In this document: positions 22,401 through 31,402 of the stretch, one piece after another
Layout of the letters: every line of letters begins with the position of its first letter
Position numbering within the stretch: position 1 is the first letter of the stretch
Origin: Viola odorata
Taxonomy: Eukaryota; Streptophyta; Magnoliopsida; Malpighiales; Violaceae
Assembly (NCBI GenBank): GCA_963691705.1
Contig: OY829540.1
Coordinates: forward strand, 46,722,158 to 46,786,157
Direction of reading: 5' to 3'
Length of the DNA: 64,000 nucleotides
Made by a program: the position numbers and the translations under genes
The notes under the pieces: model-generated
The model's input: the letters and a program-made list of their open reading frames with translations, nothing else
Told to the model about the DNA's origin: nothing
The model's database searches: none

Positions 22401-22653
22401 TTGAAATGAGACAAGATCGGTACTACATTAAAGGAGGTAACGCGAGATAGCGTTAGCCAAGCTGGTAGTCTCCGGGATCACGGAGAGGGACAAAGCAGAG
22501 ATTATTCAAAAATAAATAAATAAAGTGTAAATGTCATTTCGCGCAAAAAGGCGTTATTACAATACAAGAAAAAGTGAATAAACAGGAAAATATGCCTAGA
22601 GAGTCAGCTTTGACCAGTCGAGGGCTGGCGTGGATATCGCTGCCACTGATCGC
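22401..22653. other. Spacer after Tat-2 aORF-B
   Basis: Short non-coding stretch between the aORF-B stop and the conserved palindrome, with AT-rich sequence at 22505-22525 that could hold the poly(A) signal of aORF-B. No gene seen. Confidence 0.5.
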
Positions 22654-24825
22654 CTACTCCTTCCCGAGAGAGAGAAAACCTTCCTCGTCTTCGCCTAAGT
22701 CCTTTATTTTCTTGGAGATATGATCAGACAACTTAGACAAGTCAACGACTCCATGACGGTAAAGATCTGTAAAGCCAGCGATACAGGCCTCCGTAGTCTT
22801 ATTTCTCCACCAAGCTATCCTTGAAGGCACTTTGGCCAAATCCGCGTCACGGGACAATATCTCTTCGCGAAGGAAAGAGTTCCTTTTGTCGGTCGTCACT
22901 AGTTCCGCCTTCAGTAGCTCCACTTTAGCTTTCCCTTTCGATCTCTCTCGTGCGAGGTCAGCGCGGCACTCGTTCAGCTCTGCCCGGATACGGTCCTGAA
23001 GTTGGGACAGCTCTGTTACCTTCGCTAAAGCGACATCTAGTTGCTCCGTCGAGTCTAGAGAGCGTCGCACCTTGTCGCTCTGATCATCGAGAAAGTAGTT
23101 CAGCTTGCAAAAGCTAGCCAGCATATCGTTCAGAAGGCGTGCATGTTGAATTTCAGGAGGATGCTGCAAGAACTCTTCCTTGTCCTTCGAAGAACTGAAC
23201 ATCTGACCCACTATGGTCCCTACCGGCTCATCTCGCGATAGCGGATCCGATATCCCTAAATCACGAAGCCCGTCCGTACCAAAGGACGACAGATCCAGCT
23301 GAAATGCAGCATTTCCTTGGGGACCTTGAGGGTAAAGGTTGGCGATAAAGGGAGGAGAGCAACTCTTTACGGAATTACCAACGCCCGAAATCAACGAAAG
23401 GAATAGAGGCAAAGGTTTCTTCGGGGAAGGATCAGGAGAAACGCCTGGGTTTGAAACCCGTAAAGTCACATCCGGAATGAAGGAATCAATCGGATAATTA
23501 AGACCATCAGGCGGCAAGGGAGAGTCCGCCACTCTTGAAGCCTCGTTGACTTTAGAAGTGACAGAAGGCACCTTAACAGCTTCCGCCACTTGCGAGGTGC
23601 TTGCGACGAAGGAAGTGTTAACCTCCTCGACAGGAACCGCGTTGGCTTCCGTCGGGGGAGGAACCGGTGGATCAGTCTTTTCTTTTCGGATCTTCTTTTT
23701 GAGACGCTCCATTTCGGCAGCCATATCCTCACTATTATCCTCTGATGACTCCACCGTTGGATCGTTTTTCCTCGCCCTGAGCTTCATCCGTTGGGCAAGG
23801 GTGGCGTGACGCAGTTCGAAGCCGGCATCCATGCTATCGCTATCGATGTCGACTTTTTCAATCACAGGGTTACTTGGAGTCGCTCTCCTATCATGAGATG
23901 TGTTACGAGCCGCGACAGTTTTATCTCTCCTTTTTTGTGGAGGAATAGGCGGACGACTAGAACGTTCAGGCGGAGGAGAAGGAGGTAACGTTTGAAGCGG
24001 CACCACGTTCAGGGGAGTGTCGTTATCCCCGGAAGAGCGACCCTCAGCGTTACCTGTCAGCGAAACATGTTAGTATAACAAGAAAATCGAAGCGATAGTG
24101 TGGCAAAAGAAAAACTCACCAATGGCACATTCTTTCAAAGGCCTGTACCAAGCAAATTCCCGAATACAGAAAGACCCTTCTATCTCTAACAAAGCAGAAA
24201 CATGGGACACATCGATGCTAGACAACACCTCTGGAATTTTCTAATCGGCACTACCAATCTTTTGATTAAAGCCTCCGCGCCACCAGCGGGACGGTAGTCG
24301 GAGGGTGAAGAAACCATTCTTCCAATTATCCACGTTTTCTTCAAAACCATGGAAATTCCGCCAGAAAAAGTGCACGACGTCGTCCTCCCATTTAGGAGTG
24401 ATATCCACCAAGCAGGCGCGACATCTCAGCTTGAAAAATGTACGGAATAGATCCAGGGATGGAGTGAAAATAAGCTTCATTTCGCATGACCGAAGGAACG
24501 CATAAATCCCACACCAGGAAGGCGGGGTTATTTGAACCGGATTGAGATCGTAGTGATTGAGTAGCTTCATCAAAGAAGTATGAAGGGGGAGATGAAATCC
24601 ATAGAGGAACATCTTGAAATAAACTAACCGAAACGTTCCCCACATGGCGGCATGGAGCCGAGTGTCTCTCGTAGGGATATGCGGGCGACAACCCAAGGGG
24701 AAGGTGATACCGTTCTCCTCCAACTCAGCCCTCAAAACTTCATCACAATCAAAAATACTACGAGCTCTCCTAGCCTCGAGATCTATGGGATTTTCGACTC
24801 TCGCAGAAGCTCCAATATGAGACAT
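22654..24825 (-). pseudogene. Tat-2 aORF-B: nearly intact spliced antisense gene
   Basis: The best preserved aORF-B. Starts at 24825 (Met-Ser-His-Ile). Exon 1 (24825-24120) has the PF04195-like domain: Gly-Phe-His-Leu-Pro-Leu, Leu-Asn-Pro-Val-Gln, Trp-Cys-Gly-Ile-Tyr-Ala-Phe, then a Trp-rich segment. One TAG at about 24241 is the only stop seen in exon 1. The GT-AG intron is 24119-24054 (66 bp) with a CGCTGACAG acceptor. Exon 2 (24053-22654) is fully open: a Pro-rich stretch, basic patch, acidic Asp-Ser-Asp-Ser segment, Ser/Pro-rich middle, a conserved Leu-Gly-Ile-Ser-Asp-Pro-Leu-Ser-Arg-Asp-Glu motif, a Glu/Lys/Leu coiled coil and a Trp-containing C terminus. Read as a spliced product of roughly 700 residues. 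Function unknown. Confidence 0.87.
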
Positions 24826-25014
24826 AAGGAATCGGGAAAATAAACTACGGCAAAAAAGGGACAAAGTACCTGGAGAAAGTAGCCGGAGAACAGACCGTCG
24901 CCGCCGGCAAGCAGTTGCGAAGACTCTCCTCTCGAATAAAAGGAAACACAGAAGAAAGAGAAAGTGCGAAAAAATGCAGGATATAAGCAAAAATGATAAA
25001 AAAGAATAGGTTTT

Positions 25015-25026
25015 CCCTTATAAAGG
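25015..25026 (-). promoter_or_regulatory. TATA box of Tat-2 aORF-B
   Basis: Minus strand CCTTTATAAGGG, about 190 bp before the start codon at 24825. A pyrimidine-rich leader with an AGGTAC motif follows, as in the Tat-1, Tat-3 and Tat-4 copies. Confidence 0.68.
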
Positions 25027-25297
25027 TTCGACTTGAAGAAAAAGAATGCTTGTAGAATTGAAACACGTGCGGAGCAGAGAAAGACGCGTGGACAATCATT
25101 TATGACTTTCAGAAAAGACGGTTATTGACCGAAAACCCGAAGACAGTTGCACTCAGCCACCGATCCCCTCTGCGATAACCCTTGACGCTCAAAGAAGTAA
25201 GTTAGAAAGGCGATAGGGGAACAAAAGGAAAAAAAAGGTCATCTTATTCATTTTTTGGAAGCCATACGACATCTACAAGGGGACGAGACATTTTAAA

Positions 25298-25716
25298 CTA
25301 ATCACCCTCGGACCAAGAGATACCATAGCAATAAACTACATCATCATTAGAAAGCGATGGCTCCCCGTTAAAGGGAGGAAAAGGCTCTTCCTTCCTCTTT
25401 CCTGCGCATATCGATGACCGGTTGGGCTCTACTACTGTGGTTGACATCGCAGTTTCAGTGCTCACGGAAGGGAAAGCTATTTTTGGCAAGCCACGAGGAG
25501 GGAGAGAGTTTCCTTCCCCCTTTTCGGCAGAAGGAGCACGACACTTGGGGAGCGATGCAGACACTTTCAAGACATTTTTCCTCTGCCTCTTGCGTCCCCG
25601 CCGACGAATAAACAGCCGCCACGGGGGTGACGGAGGAGGGTTGTCCGAGTCTGGCGAAGTCGGAGGAGTTGGCGGAGAATCCCGCGCCGCTGTATCCAAA
25701 AAATAAGAGTCAGCCA
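25298..25716 (-). CDS. Tat-2 aORF-C: small Pro-rich, basic-acidic accessory protein
   Basis: Intact ORF of about 139 residues, opposite to gag-pol. The start at 25716 is chosen over an upstream in-frame Met because it follows a TATA-like box by about 70 bp and matches the copies in Tat-3 and Tat-4. N terminus with Pro-Pro-Thr-Pro-Pro-Thr-Ser-Pro and Asp/Asn-Pro-Pro; then a basic Arg-Arg-Arg-Gly-Arg-Lys-Arg patch that could be a nuclear-localisation signal; a variable Ser-rich middle; and a conserved C terminus with Pro-Phe-x-Gly, Tyr-Cys-Tyr and Trp before an acidic end. I do not recognise the family. It has no signal peptide or membrane segment. Open in all three elements that carry it. Confidence 0.72.
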
Positions 25717-25783
25717 TAAGATCACAAGCGACCGGCCAAGAGGGAAAGAAAATGAGAGAATGAACAGAAAGGAGGGAGAGGAT

Positions 25784-25796
25784 CCCTTTAAATAGC
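25784..25796 (-). promoter_or_regulatory. TATA-like box of Tat-2 aORF-C
   Basis: Minus strand GCTATTTAAAGGG, about 70 bp before the start codon. Tat-3 (32203) and Tat-4 (63710) have GTTATTTAAGGG and GCTATTTAATGG at matching distances. Confidence 0.7.
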
Positions 25797-26187
25797 AAAA
25801 AGAGGGAGAAAGAGCTAGAGCTCTCCCAACATGACTTTTTGAGAATCAACACGCGTACAGCCTGGAGTACAAATCCAGATTGGCAGTCACGCCTGTTGAA
25901 ATCTCCCCCAAATCGAGGAAAACCGAAAATTAGCCCAATCGGTGGACGGGGAGTTAGCGGCGCAAATTAATATGGAACGGTTAATGAGGAAACCGCCCAG
26001 TAGCGGGCTCGTTTTCAGTTGGGCTAAGAATACCTCCAATGGAAAAAAGACAAAGGGCGCATTAAAGAAGAAGAACAGTTACAAAGCGGCATAATAAAAA
26101 CAGTTTATTTATTATGGCCTAATGGCCTAAAAGTACAGTGGCATGACGAGAGGAAAAGTAAAAAGGGCTCAAAGGGAGCCACCGCTA
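25797..26187. other. Spacer between Tat-2 aORF-C and aORF-D
   Basis: Non-coding. At 26004-26027 it holds GGGCTCGTTTTCAGTTGGGC, a near copy of the sequence that sits immediately before the 3' LTR (27538-27560). Tat-3 has the same internal copy at 31939-31960 and Tat-4 at 63968-63990. AATAAAAACAG and ATTTATTATG near 26095-26115 could serve as the poly(A) region of aORF-D. Confidence 0.65.
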
Positions 26188-26565
26188 TCAAGCGTCAGAG
26201 CCAGTGTCATCGGGTACTTCGGGAATGTCCCTCAGAGAGTCCATGACCAGAGTAAGGTCAGCAGAAGTGACCCTCATCCCCTTCAAGCAGCACCCCAACA
26301 TATCCTTGCGCTGCTGCAGCATGGCGATCACCACCTGAATCCGAGCGATGGAGGTGGCCAACCTCGACACGCTCTCCCAAGGACTGAAATCCTCCAGAGA
26401 TGTGGCTCCCAGCCTGGAATGGAGTGGGGTCAGCATCCCCTGCAGCTCCAGGATGTCCTCAGAAGTCTTGACCAGCATGTTCTCCAGGAACCCAACGTCA
26501 CCATCATTGAGGTTCTTGAGAGAGTGGCCCTTGGAAAGGAGAAAATTTTTAGTCAAATGATCCAT
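26188..26565 (-). CDS. Tat-2 aORF-D: small helical accessory protein
   Basis: Intact ORF of 125 residues, opposite to gag-pol and the gene nearest the 3' LTR. It opens Met-Asp-His-Leu-Thr-Lys-Asn-Phe-Leu and is about 60% identical by eye to the Tat-3 copy, with conserved Lys-Thr-Ser-Glu-Asp, Leu-Glu-Leu-Gln-Gly, Ser-Leu-Glu-Asp-Phe-Ser-Pro, Leu-Gln-Gln-Arg-Lys-Asp, Cys-Cys-Leu-Lys-Gly-Met and Leu-Arg-Asp-Ile-Pro. Leucine and isoleucine spacing suggests mainly amphipathic helices. No metal-binding or nuclease motif is seen and I do not recognise the family. A TATA box lies about 50 bp upstream. Confidence 0.74.
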   Translation of the reverse strand: MDHLTKNFLLSKGHSLKNLNDGDVGFLENMLVKTSEDILELQGMLTPLHSRLGATSLEDFSPWESVSRLATSIARIQVVIAMLQQRKDMLGCCLKGMRVTSADLTLVMDSLRDIPEVPDDTGSDA

Positions 26566-26610
26566 AATGCAAGTTGCTAAAGATGATGAGAACGTGGGTG
26601 GAGAAAGCTC

Positions 26611-26624
26611 CCCGATTTATAGGC
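26611..26624 (-). promoter_or_regulatory. TATA box of Tat-2 aORF-D
   Basis: Minus strand GCCTATAAATCGGG, about 50 bp before the aORF-D start. Tat-3 has GCTTATAAATTGAGG about 65 bp before its aORF-D start. Confidence 0.75.
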
Positions 26625-27519
26625 TCCAAGAGAAGGGCCTTGGAAAAGAAAAAGGAGGTCCTCAAAAGGCGAGCCATCCCGTTACCCTCGAGGGTCGATG
26701 GACCCGAAGCGGAAGCAAAGGTCGGTGTTCGTGAACTATCCGCGATACAGATGCTCGAAGGGGTAAGAGATAGAATATGGAAAAATGCCAAAAGGCACGA
26801 TATTACGGGTAGTCATGACGTAAAATCCATACGGTTACTGGTATCCACAGTGTAAAGCCGCGTTGATGTCGCAGGTAGCCCTAGATGCATAAAACCTCGC
26901 CGACCTCACAGGTATCTAGTGGTATAAAGCCACGTAAATCGAAGGCAGCTGATGGCGTAAAACCGCGTCAATATCGTTGTTTCCTTAAGCGGAAAAGAAA
27001 GACAGGGCCTGTGTGATCTCAAAATCCCTATAAGTACAAAGTTTGCTAATTTCTCCATGAGTACCTATCTCCTCTATGTGTTTGCAGTACACTCGAAAGG
27101 ATGATGGACCGGAACATAGGCGAGCCTACGGAATGACTCGGCCGCAGTCCTTGGCGACATCGCAAGTGGCCCGTCGGCAGCTCTCCTGCGACAGGAGTGA
27201 AGTTGCGACTTTCTAAGTCCTGCCAAAGGGACCAGGCCGAATAATATCGCTAGGCGAAAACAATGCCCTAATAATTACAAACGAGATAGCGGCTTCTCCC
27301 GTGGATCTCTTAACGCCTCCAGAAGATGGGGCATGAGACAAAAATGAAGGCCGGAATCTGCTTGCTCGGAGGAAAGCTTCAAATCTGAGCCCTAGCCCAT
27401 CGTTTAAACCAATCCGTGTCGAGCTAAAGGAGACAAGGAAGTTCGGAGATCCTATGAGCATATCGCCTTATGAAAGAACAAACCCTCACCTAAGATTCTA
27501 GACATGGACAGGGAGTGGC
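26625..27519. other. Tat-2 non-coding region before the 3' LTR
   Basis: About 900 bp without a recognisable gene. At 26840-26990 there are four imperfect repeats of about 35-45 bp built on TAAAGCCGCGT or TAAAACCGCGT. The matching interval in Tat-3 is only about 80 bp long, so either Tat-2 gained or Tat-3 lost some 800 bp here. Confidence 0.55.
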
Positions 27520-27560
27520 AGCCCTTGGTAAACACTCGGGCTCGTTTTTAGTTGGGCTTA
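27520..27560 (+). other. Conserved sequence abutting the Tat-2 3' LTR
   Basis: AGCCCTTGGTAAACACTCGG then GCTCGTTTTTAGTTGGGCTTA ends exactly at the LTR. The Tat-3 sequence before its 3' LTR is nearly identical. This is where a polypurine tract would be expected, yet it is not purine-rich on the coding strand apart from GTTGGG. The last 23 bases are repeated internally (26004-26027). Confidence 0.75.
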
Positions 27561-28145
27561 TGATAACTATCAAGGCAGTCTTAAGGGCATTTCCGTAAAT
27601 CTGACCCCTGCCGACGATGGAGATCCGCAAGTCTTGCTGAACATCTAAGCTATCACTACAGGACCTTGAAGCGGTTACTAGGATGGTCGACTTCAGCGGG
27701 GGTGAGGTCTCACGCGTCTCATAACGCACGACATCATCCTATCCCAAGAGCCTATAGGGCTATCGTCCCCGGCATGATCATAGGTATCGCCCCCGATACC
27801 CTCCTCGGAGACATCAACCTCGACGTCCCCTCAGGTATCGCTGATGACGTCAGGGTGAGGTATCGCCCATGACGTCATCAGAAGTGACGTCACACCTGGA
27901 TAACGCCTTTACGTCCAACTATCGCCTCCAGTGGCCTACAAATACCCCCTAACGAAAATTATCAACTAAGCCAGAATTCACTACTAGAAACGCTGCTATT
28001 TTCAAAACACTTACTGACTTAAGCATCGGAGTGTCTACGCCGGAGCCCCCCTCCGGCGCCTTGCAGGTGAAGTTCGGCAGCGATCACAGCAACGCCGTCT
28101 AAGGGAACTCGACCCCACAATCGCATAAGGACTCAAATCTTATCA
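27561..28145 (+). repeat. Tat-2 3' LTR
   Basis: 585 bp, TGATAACTATC to CTTATCA, about 98% like 12477-13061. The hairpin stem is at 28038-28045 and 28051-28058. CCCCC at 28146-28150 is the right copy of the target duplication. Confidence 0.96.
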
Positions 28146-28150
28146 CCCCC

Positions 28151-29722
28151 GGTCTCACAGGGGCCAGATAACGGATGGGCAGGTTCCGCTGTTCCGCTAT
28201 CGCTAGTATTTCTGCTCTAGGTAGGATGAGGGAAGGAAGGTCTAGGTCATAAACCCGTCCCTTAAGGGGATCTCTTTGTCGCTGCGTTGGGGAGTCACCA
28301 GGTTTTCCCTTTAGGGAGTTGCCTTTTCGCCGATTAGAGGTCTTGGGGATGTGATCCTTTCGCTGAGCGTAATCGTCGATGAAACGATCCTCAGAAGTAG
28401 TAGTGATGGGAGCGTTAGGGACTGGAGGCATGTTTCGAATTCTGTCCCTATTCTCTTCCTCTTCCATCCTTGCGTAGTTGTGGGCTTCAGTCTTAACGCA
28501 TCTAAGGTTGCTGGAGGGTCAACCATCAAGGCATCTCTAAGTTTTCCATAGCAACAGTTCTGCTTTAAGGCTTCTATAGTGAAATCAACTGTTACACCTG
28601 GCGTGAGCGACATCTCGGTGTCGAAATAATGGAGGAAATTCCTCAGGGATTCCTAAGGTTTTCTGTGTATATCAAACAAGGCGGCAGCATATTTCCTGAT
28701 GGGGACCGCAGTACTGAATCGACTCCTGAATTTAGATTCTAGCTGTGAGAAGCTGTCAATAGATCCGCTAGGAAGACCTTCGAACCATAGGCGCGCAACC
28801 CCTGACAAGGTCATTATAAATATCTGACACAACGCTGCGTCATTGTGAGTCTGAAATTGCACAAAGTCCTTCACCTTATTAAGGTGGGAAATGGGATCTC
28901 TGGTGCCATCATAGGACTCTGAGGGGAGTTTCACATGTTGGCTGACTCTGTGACGCCTTATGCGTGGGCTAAAGGGGTGGCCAGAAGTGTCATCAAGAAT
29001 TTCACACGTGTATCGAGGTGGGGATACCTCCAAATGACGCCTATGATTCCGCGGGTCTCTGGTATGACGTCGCCTTGGAGACGGGCTACGACTCCTTGGC
29101 GAGCGAGTTTGATGTCTCATACTGCTTAATCTTTCACTCCCCCCAGGAGATATGTCTCTATCATTTTTGTCCCTCCTACCATCCCAACGACCTCTGTCCT
29201 CGTCATGCCATTGTCGTTCCCCTTGGAAAATAGGAAGTAGAGGCACCTGTGGCACTTACGGTTCCACTGTCCTATGAGTAAATTATACAAGACTGACTGG
29301 CGTATTCAACGCAGGTAGCGTCAGAGAGACATTCGCACGCAATGGGGACGATAACGGTCGTTCTGTGATGATAGGTGGAGTAAAAACAAACAGAGATGGA
29401 GCGCCTGATCCAGAAGCACTAGGCGTGAATCTAGTGGCTAATTCCGTTAAGTGGTCCAGTTGGGCATGAAGGGGTTATTCGCACTCTCTATCACGAATCC
29501 CGTAGGAGAGGGAGTAGAATAACTGGGCCCTGTCATATGAGACGCGGGGGCGCTCATCTGAGGAAATAATACGATCATAGTCGATCCAAAGAGAAAATCT
29601 GTCTGTGTAGAGGAATACGCGTGTGTTGCCGTGAAGATGTCGGGAGAAGTGGTAGGGAAGAGTTCCCTACGGACGTCACCATCGCGAGAGTGTGGAGGAA
29701 TGGATTCTGAATTAGAAGCCAT
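28151..29722 (-). pseudogene. Tat-1 gag, decayed
   Basis: Starts at 29722 (Met-Ala-Ser-Asn-Ser). N-terminal Ser/Thr/Pro-rich segment (to a stop near 29447), an Arg/Ser-rich stretch, then the Retrotrans_gag region at about 28990-28620, with Tyr-Asp-Gly-Thr-Arg-Asp-Pro, Ala-Leu-Cys-Gln-Ile-Phe and Trp-Phe-Glu-Gly-Leu-Pro. It continues with frameshifts near 29260, 28630 and 28400 to the Tat-2 insertion point. Beyond Tat-2 the frame resumes at 12471 with the zinc-knuckle-like segment. Confidence 0.9.
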
Positions 29723-29787
29723 AATCTTCCGATTTTCAGAAGAACAGAGCTTGGCTATTAAGGATGCTCACTTAATTAAAACCAAAC

Positions 29788-29805
29788 CTCTCAATGAAAG
29801 CACCA
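29788..29805 (-). other. Tat-1 primer-binding site
   Basis: Minus strand TGGTGCTTTCATTGAGAG, adjacent to the LTR. Identical to the Tat-2 site. Confidence 0.75.
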
Positions 29806-29808
29806 ATT

Positions 29809-30327
29809 TGTTAAGATTAGGACTTCTGAGAAAGCAGGGTAGAGATTATAGTCGTCCGGAGTCACTGTAGAGGCGGTCCACCGTACCTGCAAAGCGCAGG
29901 AGGGGGGCCCCGGCGTAGACACTCCGATGCTTAAGTTAGTGTGGCTGTGTAATTTGGCAGATATTCAGGTAGCAATTCTGGCCTTACCTTTGATCTAAAA
30001 AGGGGGTGGTATTTATAGGCAAAAGGAGAGGGTGTTACCCATGGGGGTAGGCGTTAGCGAGGAAAGCTAACGCCCGAGATGATGTCAGCAGGCGTCAGCT
30101 GGATGAGATATCGCCAATGAGACGTTGCCAAGGCTGTCTGGGATGGGAGGATGTCGTGTGCGGAAATGGATGCCGCGTGGGTCCCCTCTCCCCGCTGATT
30201 CCCAGGATTCCTCGGTCAGCGTGGGGCGGTAGCTGGGTGGTTGTCGCCTGTCAAGGTCTATAGTGGTCCGGCCTTGACTTGGGGTGGAAAGACAAATGTA
30301 CCCTCGGTGTTTTATCAATTGTTATCA
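29809..30327 (-). repeat. Tat-1 5' LTR
   Basis: 519 bp. On the plus strand it runs TGTTAAGATTAG to TTGTTATCA. It shares with the other Tat LTRs the motif ACTTAAGCATCGGAGTG and a following TTTGCAGGT (minus strand, about 29890-29940), and has a TATA box TATAAATA at about 30010-30020. Only one copy is in the window. Confidence 0.88.
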
Positions 30328-30648
30328 ATGGGCTATCCCATATATAGTATTTGGCTTACCTTCTGATTCTATTGCACTCGGAGGGGGAAGCATCTGCGGG
30401 GTATGTACCCGTAGCACAAAAATTTACAATGTCGAAGAACCATGGGAACTGGACCGCATGGGCAAGACATAATTGTTCGTCTGGAAAGTATCACGGATGG
30501 GCACAAGTGAATCATCTTCTTGGGTTGGAAGTCTGCTCAGATGATCCGCCACCAGATTTTCTCTTCCTGCCTTGTCCCTGATCAAGATATCAAATTCTTG
30601 TAGCAACAAGATCCACCGAATTAGTCGAGGCTTTGCATCAGCTTTGGT
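30328..30648 (-). pseudogene. Athila-1 pol fragment between Tat-1 and Tat-3
   Basis: 321 bp of Athila pol from the end of RNase H into the segment before integrase: Leu-Leu-Gln-Glu-Phe-Asp, Ala-Asp-His-Leu-Ser-Arg-Leu, and after a break Pro-Trp-Phe-x-Asp-Ile-Val-Asn. Its upstream end joins the Athila-1 RNase H at 38624 in the same frame context if Tat-3 is removed. Its downstream end is cut by Tat-1 at 30327. TTGGT at 30644-30648 is one copy of the Tat-3 target duplication. Confidence 0.9.
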
Positions 30649-31220
30649 TGATAAGATTTTGTTTTCTGCCGAAGGATGTATGGCGGAACGGCTCCTCTCA
30701 GATCAGTGCTCACGACGGTCCGCGGTACCTGCAATATGCCGGAGGGGGTCTCCGGCGGAAACACTCCGATGCTTAAGTCAGTATGTGTACTGAATTTGGC
30801 AGAGCTTGGGCCAGTCAGATTAAGCTTACCCGCCTCCTTTGAGGGAGAGGTATATATATAGAAGAATTTGAGCATTTCCGCGTTTGGGGATAGCTAGAGA
30901 GCTATCCCTAACGTTAGGGATCGTGGTTCGCCCCTCGGATGATATGTTAACGTGGCGATAGCCATGGGATAAATGCTACCACGATAGGGTAGCGACTGAG
31001 TGGTCCCCCTGACGCGTGGTATTCCTCAGAATGAGACAGCTCCTCGAGCCATCTAGAAGGTTTGTTTGGGGAAACTCCTGAGTGTTGTTTTGCCCTCTTG
31101 ACGTCAGCCTCTGGGGGAGGCGGTGGCCTTCTCCCTACCGTGAAGGTGGGAACAGTGATCTCTTCTTTCAGTTCAGGGCAATAGACGGAAATACCCTTTT
31201 CCTTAGGTGGATTGTTATCA
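30649..31220 (-). repeat. Tat-3 3' LTR
   Basis: 572 bp, plus-strand ends TGATAAGATTTTG and GGATTGTTATCA. About 12 differences from the 5' LTR at 38052-38623, nearly all transitions. It contains a TATATATATA box (30848-30860) and the CCGGAG/CTCCGG hairpin (about 30738-30757). Confidence 0.95.
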
Positions 31221-31252
31221 TAAGCCCAACTGAAAATGAGCCCGAGTGTTTA
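31221..31252 (-). other. Conserved sequence abutting the Tat-3 3' LTR
   Basis: Plus strand TAAGCCCAACTGAAAATGAG, then CCCGAGTGTTTACC. Reverse complement of the Tat-2 element at 27529-27560. Confidence 0.75.
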
Positions 31253-31330
31253 CCAAGGGCTAATCCCCTTTCTCCATGAGGTATCGGAGCGTTTCCTTGT
31301 CAGAAGGTGGTTTAGAGGATTTCTGTCAGG

Positions 31331-31342
31331 GCTTATAAATTG
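31331..31342 (+). promoter_or_regulatory. TATA box of Tat-3 aORF-D
   Basis: GCTTATAAATTG, about 65 bp before the aORF-D start at 31403 and only about 110 bp from the LTR edge. Confidence 0.75.
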
Positions 31343-31402
31343 AGGTTTCTTCTGCGCAAGTTTCCTCGCACTTGCACGTCCCTTTCTCTTCCATATTTCG
31401 CC

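Larger units (their letters stand above)
12477..28145 (+). mobile_element. Tat-2: complete 15.7 kb Tat-lineage Ty3/gypsy element
   Basis: Bounded by two 585-bp LTRs and a CCCCC target duplication. Order: LTR, primer-binding site, gag, protease-RT-RNase H-integrase (to 18715), two minisatellite units, then four genes on the opposite strand (aORF-A, B, C, D), then the LTR. It inserted into the gag/protease junction region of Tat-1 in the opposite orientation. Gag has an internal deletion and pol has stops, so it cannot now encode its own replication proteins. It is the most complete example here of the antisense cassette. Confidence 0.95.
28146..30327 (-). mobile_element. Tat-1, right (5') arm
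   Basis: Gag and 5' LTR of Tat-1, minus strand, separated from its pol by Tat-2. The outer LTR edge at 30327 abuts Athila-1 pol, which is interrupted at that point. Thus Tat-1 inserted into Athila-1. Confidence 0.92.
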
